Positions 50,441 through 58,450 of a DNA stretch of 64,000 bases are shown piece after piece. Each line of letters begins with the position of its first letter. Position 1 is the first letter of the stretch. The notes beneath the pieces are model-generated. The model did not search any database and was not told where the DNA came from. It was given only the letters and a program-made list of their open reading frames with translations. Source of the DNA: an uncultured Gemmiger sp. (GTDB lineage: Bacteria; Bacillota; Clostridia; Oscillospirales; Ruminococcaceae); NCBI GenBank assembly GCA_947629015.1, contig CANRCB010000008.1:1-64000 (forward strand), given 5' to 3'. Position numbers and translations under genes: made by a program.

Positions 50441-51523
50441 TCATGCCCCGGCGTTCGGGGCCAGCAGCACGATGCCAAGGTAAAGCCCGTACAGCGCCAG
50501 GCACACGGCGCCCTGCCAGCGGTACAGCCGCTTTTTGGCCAGCGGCGGCACGCCCAGCACCAGCGCCAGCACAAGGCACAGCGGTACGTCATACCGGCGG
50601 AACTGCGCGCCCACCGGCAGGCGCCCGGCGCGGTACATCAGGCTGGAAAGCGGCAGCGCCAGCGTCAGGTTGAGGATGGCGCTGTTGAGCAGCTGTATCG
50701 GCAGCGAGGCGGCCGGGTAGTAGCGGCACCGCTCGGAAAAAACCTTCCACACCGTGCCGAAGGGATGCTCCAGCACCTCGGCCAGCAGTGGCAGGCAGAA
50801 CCCGAAACTGATGAGCGTGGCCGCCCACAGCGCCTGGATGGTGCCGGTCGCGGCGGCAAGGCGCCCGGCGCTGGCCAGCAGTGCCCGCGCGCCCAGGGCC
50901 AGCAGCGCAAGGCCGCCCAATACGCCGCCCAGGTTGCGCAGCGCGTTGGGCACGCTCATCACCGGAAAGGTGCCGGTGCTGCCCGTCCCGGCGGGCGGCG
51001 CGGCGCTTTGCGGGGCGTCGGCGCTGCGCGGCAGCGCCAAAAGGCGGGGCGCGCCGCCGGTCAGGGCGGCGTACCGGCAGCCGATGCTGTGCAGCACGAA
51101 CACCACGAACAGCGCCATCAGCAGCCCGGTGCCGGTGTAGGACAAAGCCCCGTCCCGCACAAACAGCGCCAGCACCAGCGCGGCCGCCGCCAGCAGCGCG
51201 CATTTGCCGGTAAACTCCCCAAAAGCGACCTGGCCGCGCCGCCGCAGCAGGAACAGCGCCAGCGCAAGGCCAAGGTCGGTCACGGCGCCGGCCAGCGCCA
51301 CGCCCACCGCCAGCCCGGTGGCCGAAAGCCCCGCCGCCAAAAACGCCAGAAGCAGCTGCGGCAGCGCCGCGCACAGGCCGACCACCGTGCCGGCCACCAC
51401 CCAGTGCGGAAAGCCGAACAGCGCGCAGCACCATGTGGCGCAGCGCCCCGCAAGCCGGCTGCCGACGGCCGTCAGCACCAGGCCCAGGGCGTAGAGCAAA
51501 AGCAGAAAGACCAGATACAGCAT
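50441..51523 (-). CDS. Divergent CaCA-type (sodium/calcium exchanger-like) membrane protein
   Basis: The 360-residue protein has about ten membrane segments arranged as two related halves like YrbG-type cation exchangers. However, the ion-binding motifs are altered: the first repeat reads CAALPQLL where GTSLPELL is usual, and the second reads FGFCLPLL, so the key Glu residues are missing. Cation exchange is therefore doubtful. It ends LAPNAGA. The ATG at 51523 has AAAGGGC upstream. It is 85 bases after proS on the same strand. Confidence 0.6.
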   Translation of the reverse strand: MLYLVFLLLLYALGLVLTAVGSRLAGRCATWCCALFGFPHWVVAGTVVGLCAALPQLLLAFLAAGLSATGLAVGVALAGAVTDLGLALALFLLRRRGQVAFGEFTGKCALLAAAALVLALFVRDGALSYTGTGLLMALFVVFVLHSIGCRYAALTGGAPRLLALPRSADAPQSAAPPAGTGSTGTFPVMSVPNALRNLGGVLGGLALLALGARALLASAGRLAAATGTIQALWAATLISFGFCLPLLAEVLEHPFGTVWKVFSERCRYYPAASLPIQLLNSAILNLTLALPLSSLMYRAGRLPVGAQFRRYDVPLCLVLALVLGVPPLAKKRLYRWQGAVCLALYGLYLGIVLLAPNAGA

Positions 51524-51608
51524 AGGCGGGCCCTTTCGGTGCGGCAGTGTTTTTGCGGGCGAAACCGCACAGGGGGAGGCACCGCCTCCCCCTGCAAATG
51601 TGTGGCCC

Positions 51609-53048
51609 TCAGTACGCCACGCCCCAAACCACCATGTGTTTGGCCGGCTTGCCGCACACCGGGCACACATCGCCGATGTGCTCCTGCGCAAACGGCATGT
51701 TGCGGCTGGAAAGCCCGGCCTGCTCCTTCATCGCTTCCTCGCAGGCCAGGTCGCCGCACCACATGGCTTTGATGAAGCCGGTCTTTCCGGCGGCCTGCGC
51801 CTTGACCTCCTCCATCGTTTTGGCGGCGGTGGTGCGGGCCTCCATGTTGGCCTTGGCGCGGTCAAAAAGGTCTTTGGCCAGGGCGTCCAGCGCCGCCGGG
51901 ATGGCCGTGGCAAGCTCGTCCAGCCTGACGGTCTGCTTTTCGCGCGTGTCGCGCCGGACCAGCACGCACTGCCCCTGCTCAAGGTCGCGCGGGCCGAGCT
52001 CGACGCGCACCGGCACGCCCTTCATCTCCCACTGGCTGAACTTCCAGCCGGGGGCCTTGTCGGAATCGTCCAGCTTGACGCGGGCATACTTGGCGATCTC
52101 GGCCGCCACCTCGGCGGCTTTTTCGGCCACGCCGGGCTTGTGGGCGGCGATGGGCACGACCACCACCTGGTAGGGCGCGATGGCCGGCGGCAGGATCAGG
52201 CCGTCGTCGTCGCCGTGGGTCATGATGATGGCGCCCATCAGGCGGGTCGAGGCGCCCCAGCTGGTCTGGAAGGGGTATTGCAGCGTGTTGTCCCGCCCGG
52301 TGAAGGTCACGTCGTAGGCGCGGGAGAATTTGTCGCCGAAATAGTGGCTGGTGCCGCTCTGCAGCGCCTTGCCATCCTTGCACATCGTTTCGATGGAATA
52401 GGTCGCCTCGGCGCCGGCGAACTTCTCTTTGTCGGTCTTGCGGCCGCGGATGACCGGCATACACAGGTCTTCCTCACAGAAATCGGCGTAGCAGTTGAGC
52501 TGCTGCTGCGTTTCGGCTTGGGCCTCGGCGGCGGTCTCGTGGATGGTGTGGCCCTCCTGCCACCAGAATTCCCGCGTGCGCAGGAAGGGGCGGGTGGATT
52601 TCTCCCACCGCACCACGCTGCACCACTGGTTGTAGAGCATCGGCAGATCCCGCCAGGAATGCAGCACATGGGCGAAATGGTCACAGAACAGCGTCTCGCT
52701 CGTGGGGCGCACGGCGAGCCGCTCCTCCAGCGGCTCACTGCCGCCGGCGGTCACCCATGCGACCTCGGGCGCAAAGCCGTTGACGAGCTCGCCCTCTTTT
52801 TTGAGCAGGCTCTCGGGGATGAGCATCGGCATCGCCACGTTCTCATGCCCGGTGGCCTTGAAGCGGGCGTCCAGCAGTTTTTGGATGTTCTCCCAGATGG
52901 CGTAGCCGTAGGGGCGCACCACCACAAAGCCCTTGACGCTGGAATACTCCACCAATTCGGCCTTCGTACAGATATCGGTATACCACTGCGCGAAGTCATC
53001 CTCCTGCGCGGTGATCGCCTCAACGAGCTTTTTTTTGTCCTGTGCCAT
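51609..53048 (-). CDS. proS: Prolyl-tRNA synthetase, short (archaeal/eukaryote-like) form
   Basis: The 479-residue class II synthetase charges tRNA-Pro. Motif 2 (RWEKSTRPFLRTREFWWQEGHT) is split around the conserved Arg residues, and motif 3 (GASTRLMGAIIMTHGDD) is clear. The C-terminus has the zinc-type CPVCGKP and ends in Tyr, typical of the short form without the bacterial editing insertion. GAGGTAG precedes the ATG. It is downstream of acpP and separated by a terminator. Confidence 0.96.
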   Translation of the reverse strand: MAQDKKKLVEAITAQEDDFAQWYTDICTKAELVEYSSVKGFVVVRPYGYAIWENIQKLLDARFKATGHENVAMPMLIPESLLKKEGELVNGFAPEVAWVTAGGSEPLEERLAVRPTSETLFCDHFAHVLHSWRDLPMLYNQWCSVVRWEKSTRPFLRTREFWWQEGHTIHETAAEAQAETQQQLNCYADFCEEDLCMPVIRGRKTDKEKFAGAEATYSIETMCKDGKALQSGTSHYFGDKFSRAYDVTFTGRDNTLQYPFQTSWGASTRLMGAIIMTHGDDDGLILPPAIAPYQVVVVPIAAHKPGVAEKAAEVAAEIAKYARVKLDDSDKAPGWKFSQWEMKGVPVRVELGPRDLEQGQCVLVRRDTREKQTVRLDELATAIPAALDALAKDLFDRAKANMEARTTAAKTMEEVKAQAAGKTGFIKAMWCGDLACEEAMKEQAGLSSRNMPFAQEHIGDVCPVCGKPAKHMVVWGVAY

Positions 53049-53093
53049 AACTACCTCGCATCCCGGCCGCGGCGGAAGCGGCCGTTTGTCTTG

Positions 53094-53165
53094 AAAAAAT
53101 GGAACAGGCGTGGCACATGCCGGCCCGCGCGCACAGCGCGCGGGCCGTTGGCAGGCCAGCCTGTT
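53094..53165 (-). terminator. Terminator after acpP
   Basis: An 11-bp GC stem (53122-53132 with 53136-53146) lies inside an outer stem AACAGGC/GCCTGTT (53103-53109/53159-53165). Six Ts follow on the minus strand at 53099-53094. Confidence 0.8.
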
Positions 53166-53186
53166 TGCAGCATGCCCGGAGGAGGT

Positions 53187-53423
53187 TCAGATACGCTCCT
53201 CCACGTAGGTGACGACGTCGCCCACGGTGTGAAAATTTTCAATGTCCTCATCGGGGATGTCGATGCCGAACTCATCCGACAAAGTGGTGATCATATCGAT
53301 GACATCCAGGCTGTCGGCGCCGAAATCGTTGACGATATCACTGTCCGCCGAGATCTTTGCGGGGTCCACGTCCAGCTGGTCGGCCAGATATTCCCGAATG
53401 CGCTCAAAAACTTCCGATTCCAT
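53187..53423 (-). CDS. acpP: Acyl carrier protein
   Basis: The 78-residue acidic protein has the DSLD phosphopantetheine site with Ser38 and the full four-helix ACP pattern. It carries growing acyl chains in fatty acid synthesis. A consensus promoter lies upstream. No other fab gene is adjacent. Confidence 0.96.
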   Translation of the reverse strand: MESEVFERIREYLADQLDVDPAKISADSDIVNDFGADSLDVIDMITTLSDEFGIDIPDEDIENFHTVGDVVTYVEERI

Positions 53424-53479
53424 CCCAAAACGCCTCCCTGATACAATAGAATGAATGGGTGCGCAGCGTTGCTAGTTCT

Positions 53480-53508
53480 TTTATAGCGTATCTGCCCATG
53501 CTTGTCAA
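53480..53508 (-). promoter_or_regulatory. Promoter of acpP
   Basis: On the minus strand TTGACA (53508-53503), 17 bases, TATAAA (53485-53480). Confidence 0.88.
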
Positions 53509-53538
53509 GGCGGTGCGGAACTTTTTTGCCGGGCATGG

Positions 53539-53567
53539 TTGTTGCGCGGCGGGCGGTATGCTATAAT
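53539..53567 (+). promoter_or_regulatory. Promoter of dapF
   Basis: TTGTTG (53539-53544), 17 bases, TATAAT (53562-53567). Confidence 0.8.
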
Positions 53568-53617
53568 AGGAACAGCGGCCCCGCGCGGCGCGCGGCGGCA
53601 GGCAAAGGAGGCCAACG

Positions 53618-54472
53618 ATGAAACTGCCTTTTACAAAAATGCATGGCTGCGGCAACGATTATATCTACCTTGACTGCCGCGGCACCGGCCTGCCCGCCGA
53701 GGTAGGGCAGTGGAGCGTGAAACTTTCCCGGCGGCGGCTCTCGGTCGGGGCGGACGGCATCATTTGCATCTGTGCGCCCGAGACCCCGGACGCCGACGCC
53801 GCCATGCGTATGTACAACGCCGACGGCTCCGAGGGGCTGATGTGCGGCAACGGCATCCGCTGCGTGGCGCAGTACCTGTACACCCACGGCGCGCCAAAGG
53901 ATACGCTGGAGATCGACACCGCCTGCGGCCGCAAGACGCTGCGCCGCCTGAAAGAAGGCTGGTGGCAGGTCGAGATGGGCCGCTTCTCCGCCATGGCGGC
54001 CGACCTGCCCGCCAAGGGGCTGGGGCCGGGCCCGCTGGTGAACGTGCCGCTCACGGTGTTTGGCGCGCCTTTCACCGTGACCTGCGTGAGCATGGGCAAC
54101 CCGCACTGCGTGGTGCTGTGGGATAAGACCACCGAGCCGCTGCCCACCGGCGCGCCGCTGGCGGCCATCGGCCCGGGGTTTGAGAAGAACAGCGCCTTCC
54201 CCGAGCGCACCAATACCGAGTTCGTCACCGTGCAGGACCCCACGCACATCACCATGCGCGTGTGGGAGCGCGGCAGCGGCGAGACGCTTGCCTGCGGCAC
54301 CGGCGCCTGCGCCAGCGTTTCGGCGATGGTGCTGCAGGGCCTCTGCCCGCGCGGGGAGCCGGTGACGGTATCGCTGCTGGGCGGGGAGCTGACCGTGACG
54401 GTGCGCGAAGACGACAGCGTGCTGCTGGCCGGCCCGGCCGAGACGGCGTACGAGGGCACAACGGAAGTGTAA
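53618..54472 (+). CDS. dapF: Diaminopimelate epimerase
   Basis: The 284-residue enzyme converts LL- to meso-diaminopimelate for lysine and cell wall synthesis. Both catalytic Cys motifs are present (MCGNGIRC and CGTGACAS), with the N-terminal MHGCGNDY block. AAAGGAGG precedes the ATG. It is followed by dapL, the enzyme that makes its substrate. Confidence 0.96.
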   Translation: MKLPFTKMHGCGNDYIYLDCRGTGLPAEVGQWSVKLSRRRLSVGADGIICICAPETPDADAAMRMYNADGSEGLMCGNGIRCVAQYLYTHGAPKDTLEIDTACGRKTLRRLKEGWWQVEMGRFSAMAADLPAKGLGPGPLVNVPLTVFGAPFTVTCVSMGNPHCVVLWDKTTEPLPTGAPLAAIGPGFEKNSAFPERTNTEFVTVQDPTHITMRVWERGSGETLACGTGACASVSAMVLQGLCPRGEPVTVSLLGGELTVTVREDDSVLLAGPAETAYEGTTEV

Positions 54473-54563
54473 GCGGCCGGCCTGCGGCGCGCGCCTGCGG
54501 GCGCGCCGGCGTATGGCGGCCGATGGCGATGGATCAAGAAATATTGTACAGGAGGCGACTGCA

Positions 54564-55781
54564 TTGCAGCTCAATCCGCATTATGCCGAACTGAAAGAGA
54601 GTTACCTGTTCAGCGATATCGCGCACAAGGTGGCCGCTTACCAGGCCGCCCACCCCGAGGCGGACATCATCCGCCTCGGCATCGGCGATGTCACGCTGCC
54701 GCTGGCCGCGCCGGTCGTGGAGGCGCTGCACGCCGCCGTGGCCGAGATGGGCGTCAAGGAGACGTTCCGCGGCTACATCCCCACCGAGCAGGGGTATGAT
54801 TTCCTGCGCGAGGCCATCCGCGCCTACTACGCCGGGCGCGGTGTCGATTTGGACATGAGCGAGATCTTTATCTCCGACGGCGCCAAGAGCGACTTGGGCA
54901 ACCTGCTCGACCTGTTCGACACCGAAAACACCGTCCTTGTGCCGGACCCCGTCTACCCCGTCTATGTCGACGACAACGTCATGGCCGGGCGGCGCATCGT
55001 GTATATGCCGGCCAACGCCGAAAACGATTTCCTGCCCATGCCGCCCGCCGACGGCGAGGGCGCCGTGGCCGATATCGTCTACCTGTGCAGCCCCAACAAC
55101 CCCACCGGCGCCGTCTACAGCCGTGAGCAGCTGCAGACCTGGGTGGACTGGGCCAAAGCGCATGATGCCGTGATCCTGTTCGACGCCGCGTATGAGTGTT
55201 TTGTGGCCGAGGAAGGCAAGGCCCGCAGCATCTACGAGGTGGAGGGCGCGAAGGACTGCGCCGTGGAGGTGTGCAGCTTTTCCAAGATGGCGGGCTTTAC
55301 CGGCACGCGCTGCGGCTGGACCGTGGTGCCGCAGGGCATTGCGGGCGAGGACCCCGAGACCGGCCTGCGCCAGAGCCTGAACAAGATGTGGCTGCGCCGC
55401 CAGACGACCAAATTCAACGGCGTGGCGTACATCGTGCAGCGCGGCGCGGCGGCGGTGTTCACCCCCGAGGGGCGCGCCGCCATTGAGGAGAACCTGGATT
55501 ATTACCGCAAAAATGCCGCCGTCATCGCCGCCGCGCTGGACGCGGCCGGCGTGTGGTACTGCGGCGGCAAAAACAGCCCCTACATCTGGCTGCGCTGCCC
55601 CGGCGGCATGGGCAGCTGGCAGTTCTTTGACTGGCTGCTCGACACCGCGCACGTCGTGGGCACGCCGGGCGCCGGGTTCGGCCCCTGCGGCGAGGGGTAT
55701 TTCCGCCTGACCGCTTTCGGCGACGCCGCCCGCACCGCCGAGGCGGCGCAGCGCCTGACCGCCGCGCTCAGATCGCTGTAA
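54564..55781 (+). CDS. dapL: LL-diaminopimelate aminotransferase
   Basis: The 405-residue PLP enzyme makes LL-diaminopimelate from tetrahydrodipicolinate in one step. It has SPNNPTGA and the PLP-lysine motif SFSKMAGFTGTRCGW. The start is set at TTG 54564, eight bases after AGGAGG (54550-54555), which gives the usual DapL beginning LNPHYAELKESYLF; the upstream ATG at 54513 lacks a ribosome site. The rare TTG start may lower its output relative to dapF. Confidence 0.93.
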   Translation: MQLNPHYAELKESYLFSDIAHKVAAYQAAHPEADIIRLGIGDVTLPLAAPVVEALHAAVAEMGVKETFRGYIPTEQGYDFLREAIRAYYAGRGVDLDMSEIFISDGAKSDLGNLLDLFDTENTVLVPDPVYPVYVDDNVMAGRRIVYMPANAENDFLPMPPADGEGAVADIVYLCSPNNPTGAVYSREQLQTWVDWAKAHDAVILFDAAYECFVAEEGKARSIYEVEGAKDCAVEVCSFSKMAGFTGTRCGWTVVPQGIAGEDPETGLRQSLNKMWLRRQTTKFNGVAYIVQRGAAAVFTPEGRAAIEENLDYYRKNAAVIAAALDAAGVWYCGGKNSPYIWLRCPGGMGSWQFFDWLLDTAHVVGTPGAGFGPCGEGYFRLTAFGDAARTAEAAQRLTAALRSL

Positions 55782-55825
55782 AACCGCGCAAACCGGAAAC
55801 CGACCGATAAAGGAGGGCGAACGCC

Positions 55826-56236
55826 ATGCAACCGCAGGACAAGATGATGGACTTTTTAAAAAGCTGCCCGGTCTTTTACGCCGCCACGGTGGAGGGGTAT
55901 CTGCCGCGGGTGCGCCCGCTGGGCTTTGCGATGTGGTACAACGGCCATTTGTGCCTGGCCGTGGGCAAGCACAAGCAGGTCTACAAGCAGCTGCTGGACA
56001 ACACCAACATCGAGCTCTGCGCCGCCAATGACCGCGGCGAATGGCTGCGCGTGGAGGGCACCGTCAATTTTGACAACACGCCCGAAGCGCAGGCGGCCGC
56101 CTTCCGGGCGATGCCGCAGCTGGCCGATTTGTACAACGACGAGACGGGCAAAAAGCTCGGCATCGTGTACCTGGACAAGCTCTCGGCCAAGCTGTTCTCG
56201 ATGTCCGGCACCGAAAAGGAACTCCTGCGCTACTAA
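55826..56236 (+). CDS. Pyridoxamine 5'-phosphate oxidase-like flavin protein
   Basis: The 136-residue split-barrel protein resembles small PNPOx-family flavin-binding proteins (VFYAATVEGYLPRVRPLGF, HKQVYKQLLDN, WLRVEGTV). It lacks the full PdxH C-terminus, so it is more likely an FMN-dependent reductase of unknown substrate. AAAGGAGGG precedes the ATG, 44 bases after dapL. Confidence 0.82.
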   Translation: MQPQDKMMDFLKSCPVFYAATVEGYLPRVRPLGFAMWYNGHLCLAVGKHKQVYKQLLDNTNIELCAANDRGEWLRVEGTVNFDNTPEAQAAAFRAMPQLADLYNDETGKKLGIVYLDKLSAKLFSMSGTEKELLRY

Positions 56237-56292
56237 GCGCCCCCGAAAAGCACACCGCCCCGCCCTGCAAAGGTACGGTACGTTCCGCGCGA

Positions 56293-56780
56293 TTTGCGGG
56301 CCGATTGTAATCGGCCCCTACGGGGCGAGGGATACGGTTCTCATATCTCCGTAGGGCGGGGTGCCCTCACCCCGCCGCGGGTGGATGATGTTTTCGGGTA
56401 AACCGTAGGGGGCGGCGATCTCCGCGCCAAGAGCCGGGCCCTTGGCCCGCTTGGCTCCGGTGCGAAGCCCGGAGCTTGCGCTCCGAAACGCCTCGCTACG
56501 GCTCGGCGTCCCCGACGCCCCGCAAATGGCATCCCCTTTGCGGGCCGATTATAATCGGCCCCTACGGGGTGAGGGATACGGTTCTCATATCTCCGTAGGG
56601 CGGGGTGCCCTCACCCCGCCGCGGGTGGATGATGTTTTCGGGTAAACCGTAGGGGGCGGCGATCTCCGCGCCAAGAGCCGGGCCCTTGGCCCGCTTGGCT
56701 CCGGTGCGAAGCCCGGAGCTTGCGCTCCGAAACGCCTCGCTGCGGCTCGGCGTCCCCGACGCCCCGCAGACGGGATGGCC
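56293..56780. repeat. 244-bp tandem duplication carrying R2
   Basis: The unit beginning TTTGCGGGCCGATT at 56293 repeats at 56537, exactly 244 bases later, almost unchanged. Each unit has a GATT-TAATCGGCCCCTACGG palindrome followed by the R2 segment (56351-56523 and 56595-56767). It occupies most of the 56237-56879 gap, which contains no gene. A third R2 copy is at 199-363 and a shortened one at 41374. Confidence 0.88.
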
Positions 56781-56808
56781 GTAAACGCCTGCGCTGCGAA
56801 ATGCCCTC

Positions 56809-56859
56809 AAAAAAACACACCGCCCCGCCGCCCGGCAGACGCCGGGCGGCGGGGCTTTT
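56809..56859. terminator. Bidirectional terminator at the mgsA end
   Basis: A 15-bp stem (56822-56836 with 56841-56855) has TTTT after it on the plus strand and a seven-T run on the minus strand (complement of the As near 56809-56815). Confidence 0.85.
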
Positions 56860-56879
56860 GCGTTTGGGGAGCCGCGCCT

Positions 56880-57278
56880 TTACGGGTTGAGGATGGCGCG
56901 CCAGGCAAGGTCACCGTGCTCCAGGCCGTGGATGAGCACCTCGGCGGTGGCAATGTTGGTGGCCACGGGGATGTTGTGCACATCACAGATGCGCAGCAGG
57001 TTCATCTCGTTCGGCTCACTGGGGCGGGCGTTGATGGGGTCCCGGAAAAACAGCAGCATATCCACCTCGTCACAGGCGATATGCGCCACGATCTGCTCGT
57101 CCCCGCCGTGGGCACCGGGCAAAAACTGCTGCACATCCAGGCGCGCCGCCGCAGCCACGGCACGCCCGGTGGCCGCGGTGGAAATGAGAATGTGCTCCTT
57201 AAATATATGGCGGTAAGCCGTACAAAATTGCGCCAGCAGCTCCTTCTTGCTGTCATGCGCGACCAGTGCGATCGTCAT
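56880..57278 (-). CDS. mgsA: Methylglyoxal synthase
   Basis: The 132-residue enzyme converts dihydroxyacetone phosphate to methylglyoxal, a bypass of lower glycolysis. Landmarks are IALVAHDSKK, the STAATGR phosphate loop, PGAHGGDEQIVA and the FFRDP with catalytic Asp. The ATG at 57278 is fixed by homology; only a weak GGAG is upstream. It follows minD on the same strand, an arrangement common in Clostridia. Confidence 0.94.
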   Translation of the reverse strand: MTIALVAHDSKKELLAQFCTAYRHIFKEHILISTAATGRAVAAAARLDVQQFLPGAHGGDEQIVAHIACDEVDMLLFFRDPINARPSEPNEMNLLRICDVHNIPVATNIATAEVLIHGLEHGDLAWRAILNP

Positions 57279-57417
57279 AATAGGTCTCCACTTCTTGGGG
57301 GCAGGCTCCCAAACGCGCAGGTGGGCCCGGCGGCCCGTGCGGCACGCCGGGGTCAGGGGTGGGGGTGGGGCCGCGGCCTTGCGCGGCAGGTATCGGGCGA
57401 GCACGCCCAAAACACAC

Positions 57418-58164
57418 TCAAAACGGGAAACGCAAACCGACCCGCTCCCCGCAGAAGCGGGCGGCCAGGGCGGCGCCGGCCAGGGCGGCCGGGCAGCCGG
57501 GCGGCAGCGCCGCGCCGGTGGCGGCGGCCTGCTGCAAAGCGGGGCTCTCGGGGATAACGGCCAACAGCTGCGCGCCGACGGTGTCGATGCATTCGTCCAG
57601 ATCGGCCACCGCGGCCCGCGGGCCAAACCGGTCCCGCGCGGCGCGGTTCACGACCAGCCGCAAACGGCCGGCCGGCATACCGTCCGCGATGAGCCGGTCC
57701 GCCACGATGCGCCCGTCCCGCAAGGCGACGGGATCCGGCGTGAGCACCAGCAGCGCGCGCTCGCTCACGGCGGCGGCCGCGCAAAACGGCGCGCCCATGC
57801 CGGCGGCGGTGTCCAGCAGGATACAGTCAAAATACGGGCGCATGGCCGCCAGCAGCGCGCGCAGCGGCCCGGGGCGGATATCGCCCCCCTCATACGGGGC
57901 CGATATCACCGAAAGGCCGCGGTACAGCGGGCTTTCCACCACGGCCTTCTCGCCGGCGCAGCGCCCGCACAAAACGTCCTCGATGTCATAGACGGTGCGG
58001 CCGTAGACCCCGGCGATGATGTCCACACTGCGCAGGCCAGAATCCAGCTCCACCAGCAGCACCTTCTGCCCGCGCGCCGCCAGCTGTGCGCCCAGCAGCA
58101 CGGCCACCGTGCTTTTGCCGGTGCCGCCCTTGCCGGAGCAGAGCATGGCGATCTGTGCGTTCAA
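57418..58164 (-). CDS. minD: MinD-family septum-site ATPase
   Basis: The 248-residue P-loop ATPase has the deviant Walker A with signature Lys (CSGKGGTGKST, Lys12 and Lys17) and the AAGMG and RLVVNR blocks of MinD. The start is placed at TTG 58164 after GGGGAGGGG, giving the usual short N-terminus before the P-loop. The C-terminus (CGERVGLRFPF) is not an obvious membrane-targeting helix. minC and minE are not next to it. A promoter with TTGCCG and TAGAAT lies at 58284-58256. Confidence 0.85.
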   Translation of the reverse strand: MNAQIAMLCSGKGGTGKSTVAVLLGAQLAARGQKVLLVELDSGLRSVDIIAGVYGRTVYDIEDVLCGRCAGEKAVVESPLYRGLSVISAPYEGGDIRPGPLRALLAAMRPYFDCILLDTAAGMGAPFCAAAAVSERALLVLTPDPVALRDGRIVADRLIADGMPAGRLRLVVNRAARDRFGPRAAVADLDECIDTVGAQLLAVIPESPALQQAAATGAALPPGCPAALAGAALAARFCGERVGLRFPF

Positions 58165-58255
58165 AGGCGCGGCCCCTCCCCGGCGGCGCGGCCAAAGGCG
58201 GCAAAGCGTGCCACAGGCCGCAAAAGCAGAAATAAAGCGAACTATTCCGACTATT

Positions 58256-58284
58256 ATTCTACCACAAAAACCGCCGGGCGGCAA
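58256..58284 (-). promoter_or_regulatory. Promoter of minD-mgsA
   Basis: On the minus strand TTGCCG (58284-58279), 17 bases, TAGAAT (58261-58256). The rest of the 58165-58450 gap is A/T-richer than its surroundings and shows no gene. Confidence 0.72.
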
Positions 58285-58450
58285 CCGTATTTTGCCCGGA
58301 AAATGTGCCAGAAATTTGCCCGGTTTATAGGGCATTTCGCTACTTTTGCCGCCAAAACCGATAATTTGTAGCAGTTTCTTTTTATCGCTTTAGCGCATCA
58401 AATCGGCAGGCGGCCGAAAACCGTCCGCCCGCCGGCGGAGTAATGCCCCT

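Noticed and set aside
56341-56820. Possible small genes in the 244-bp tandem repeat
   Set aside because: Frames are repeated with the unit and are Arg/Pro/Ala-rich; no start signals.
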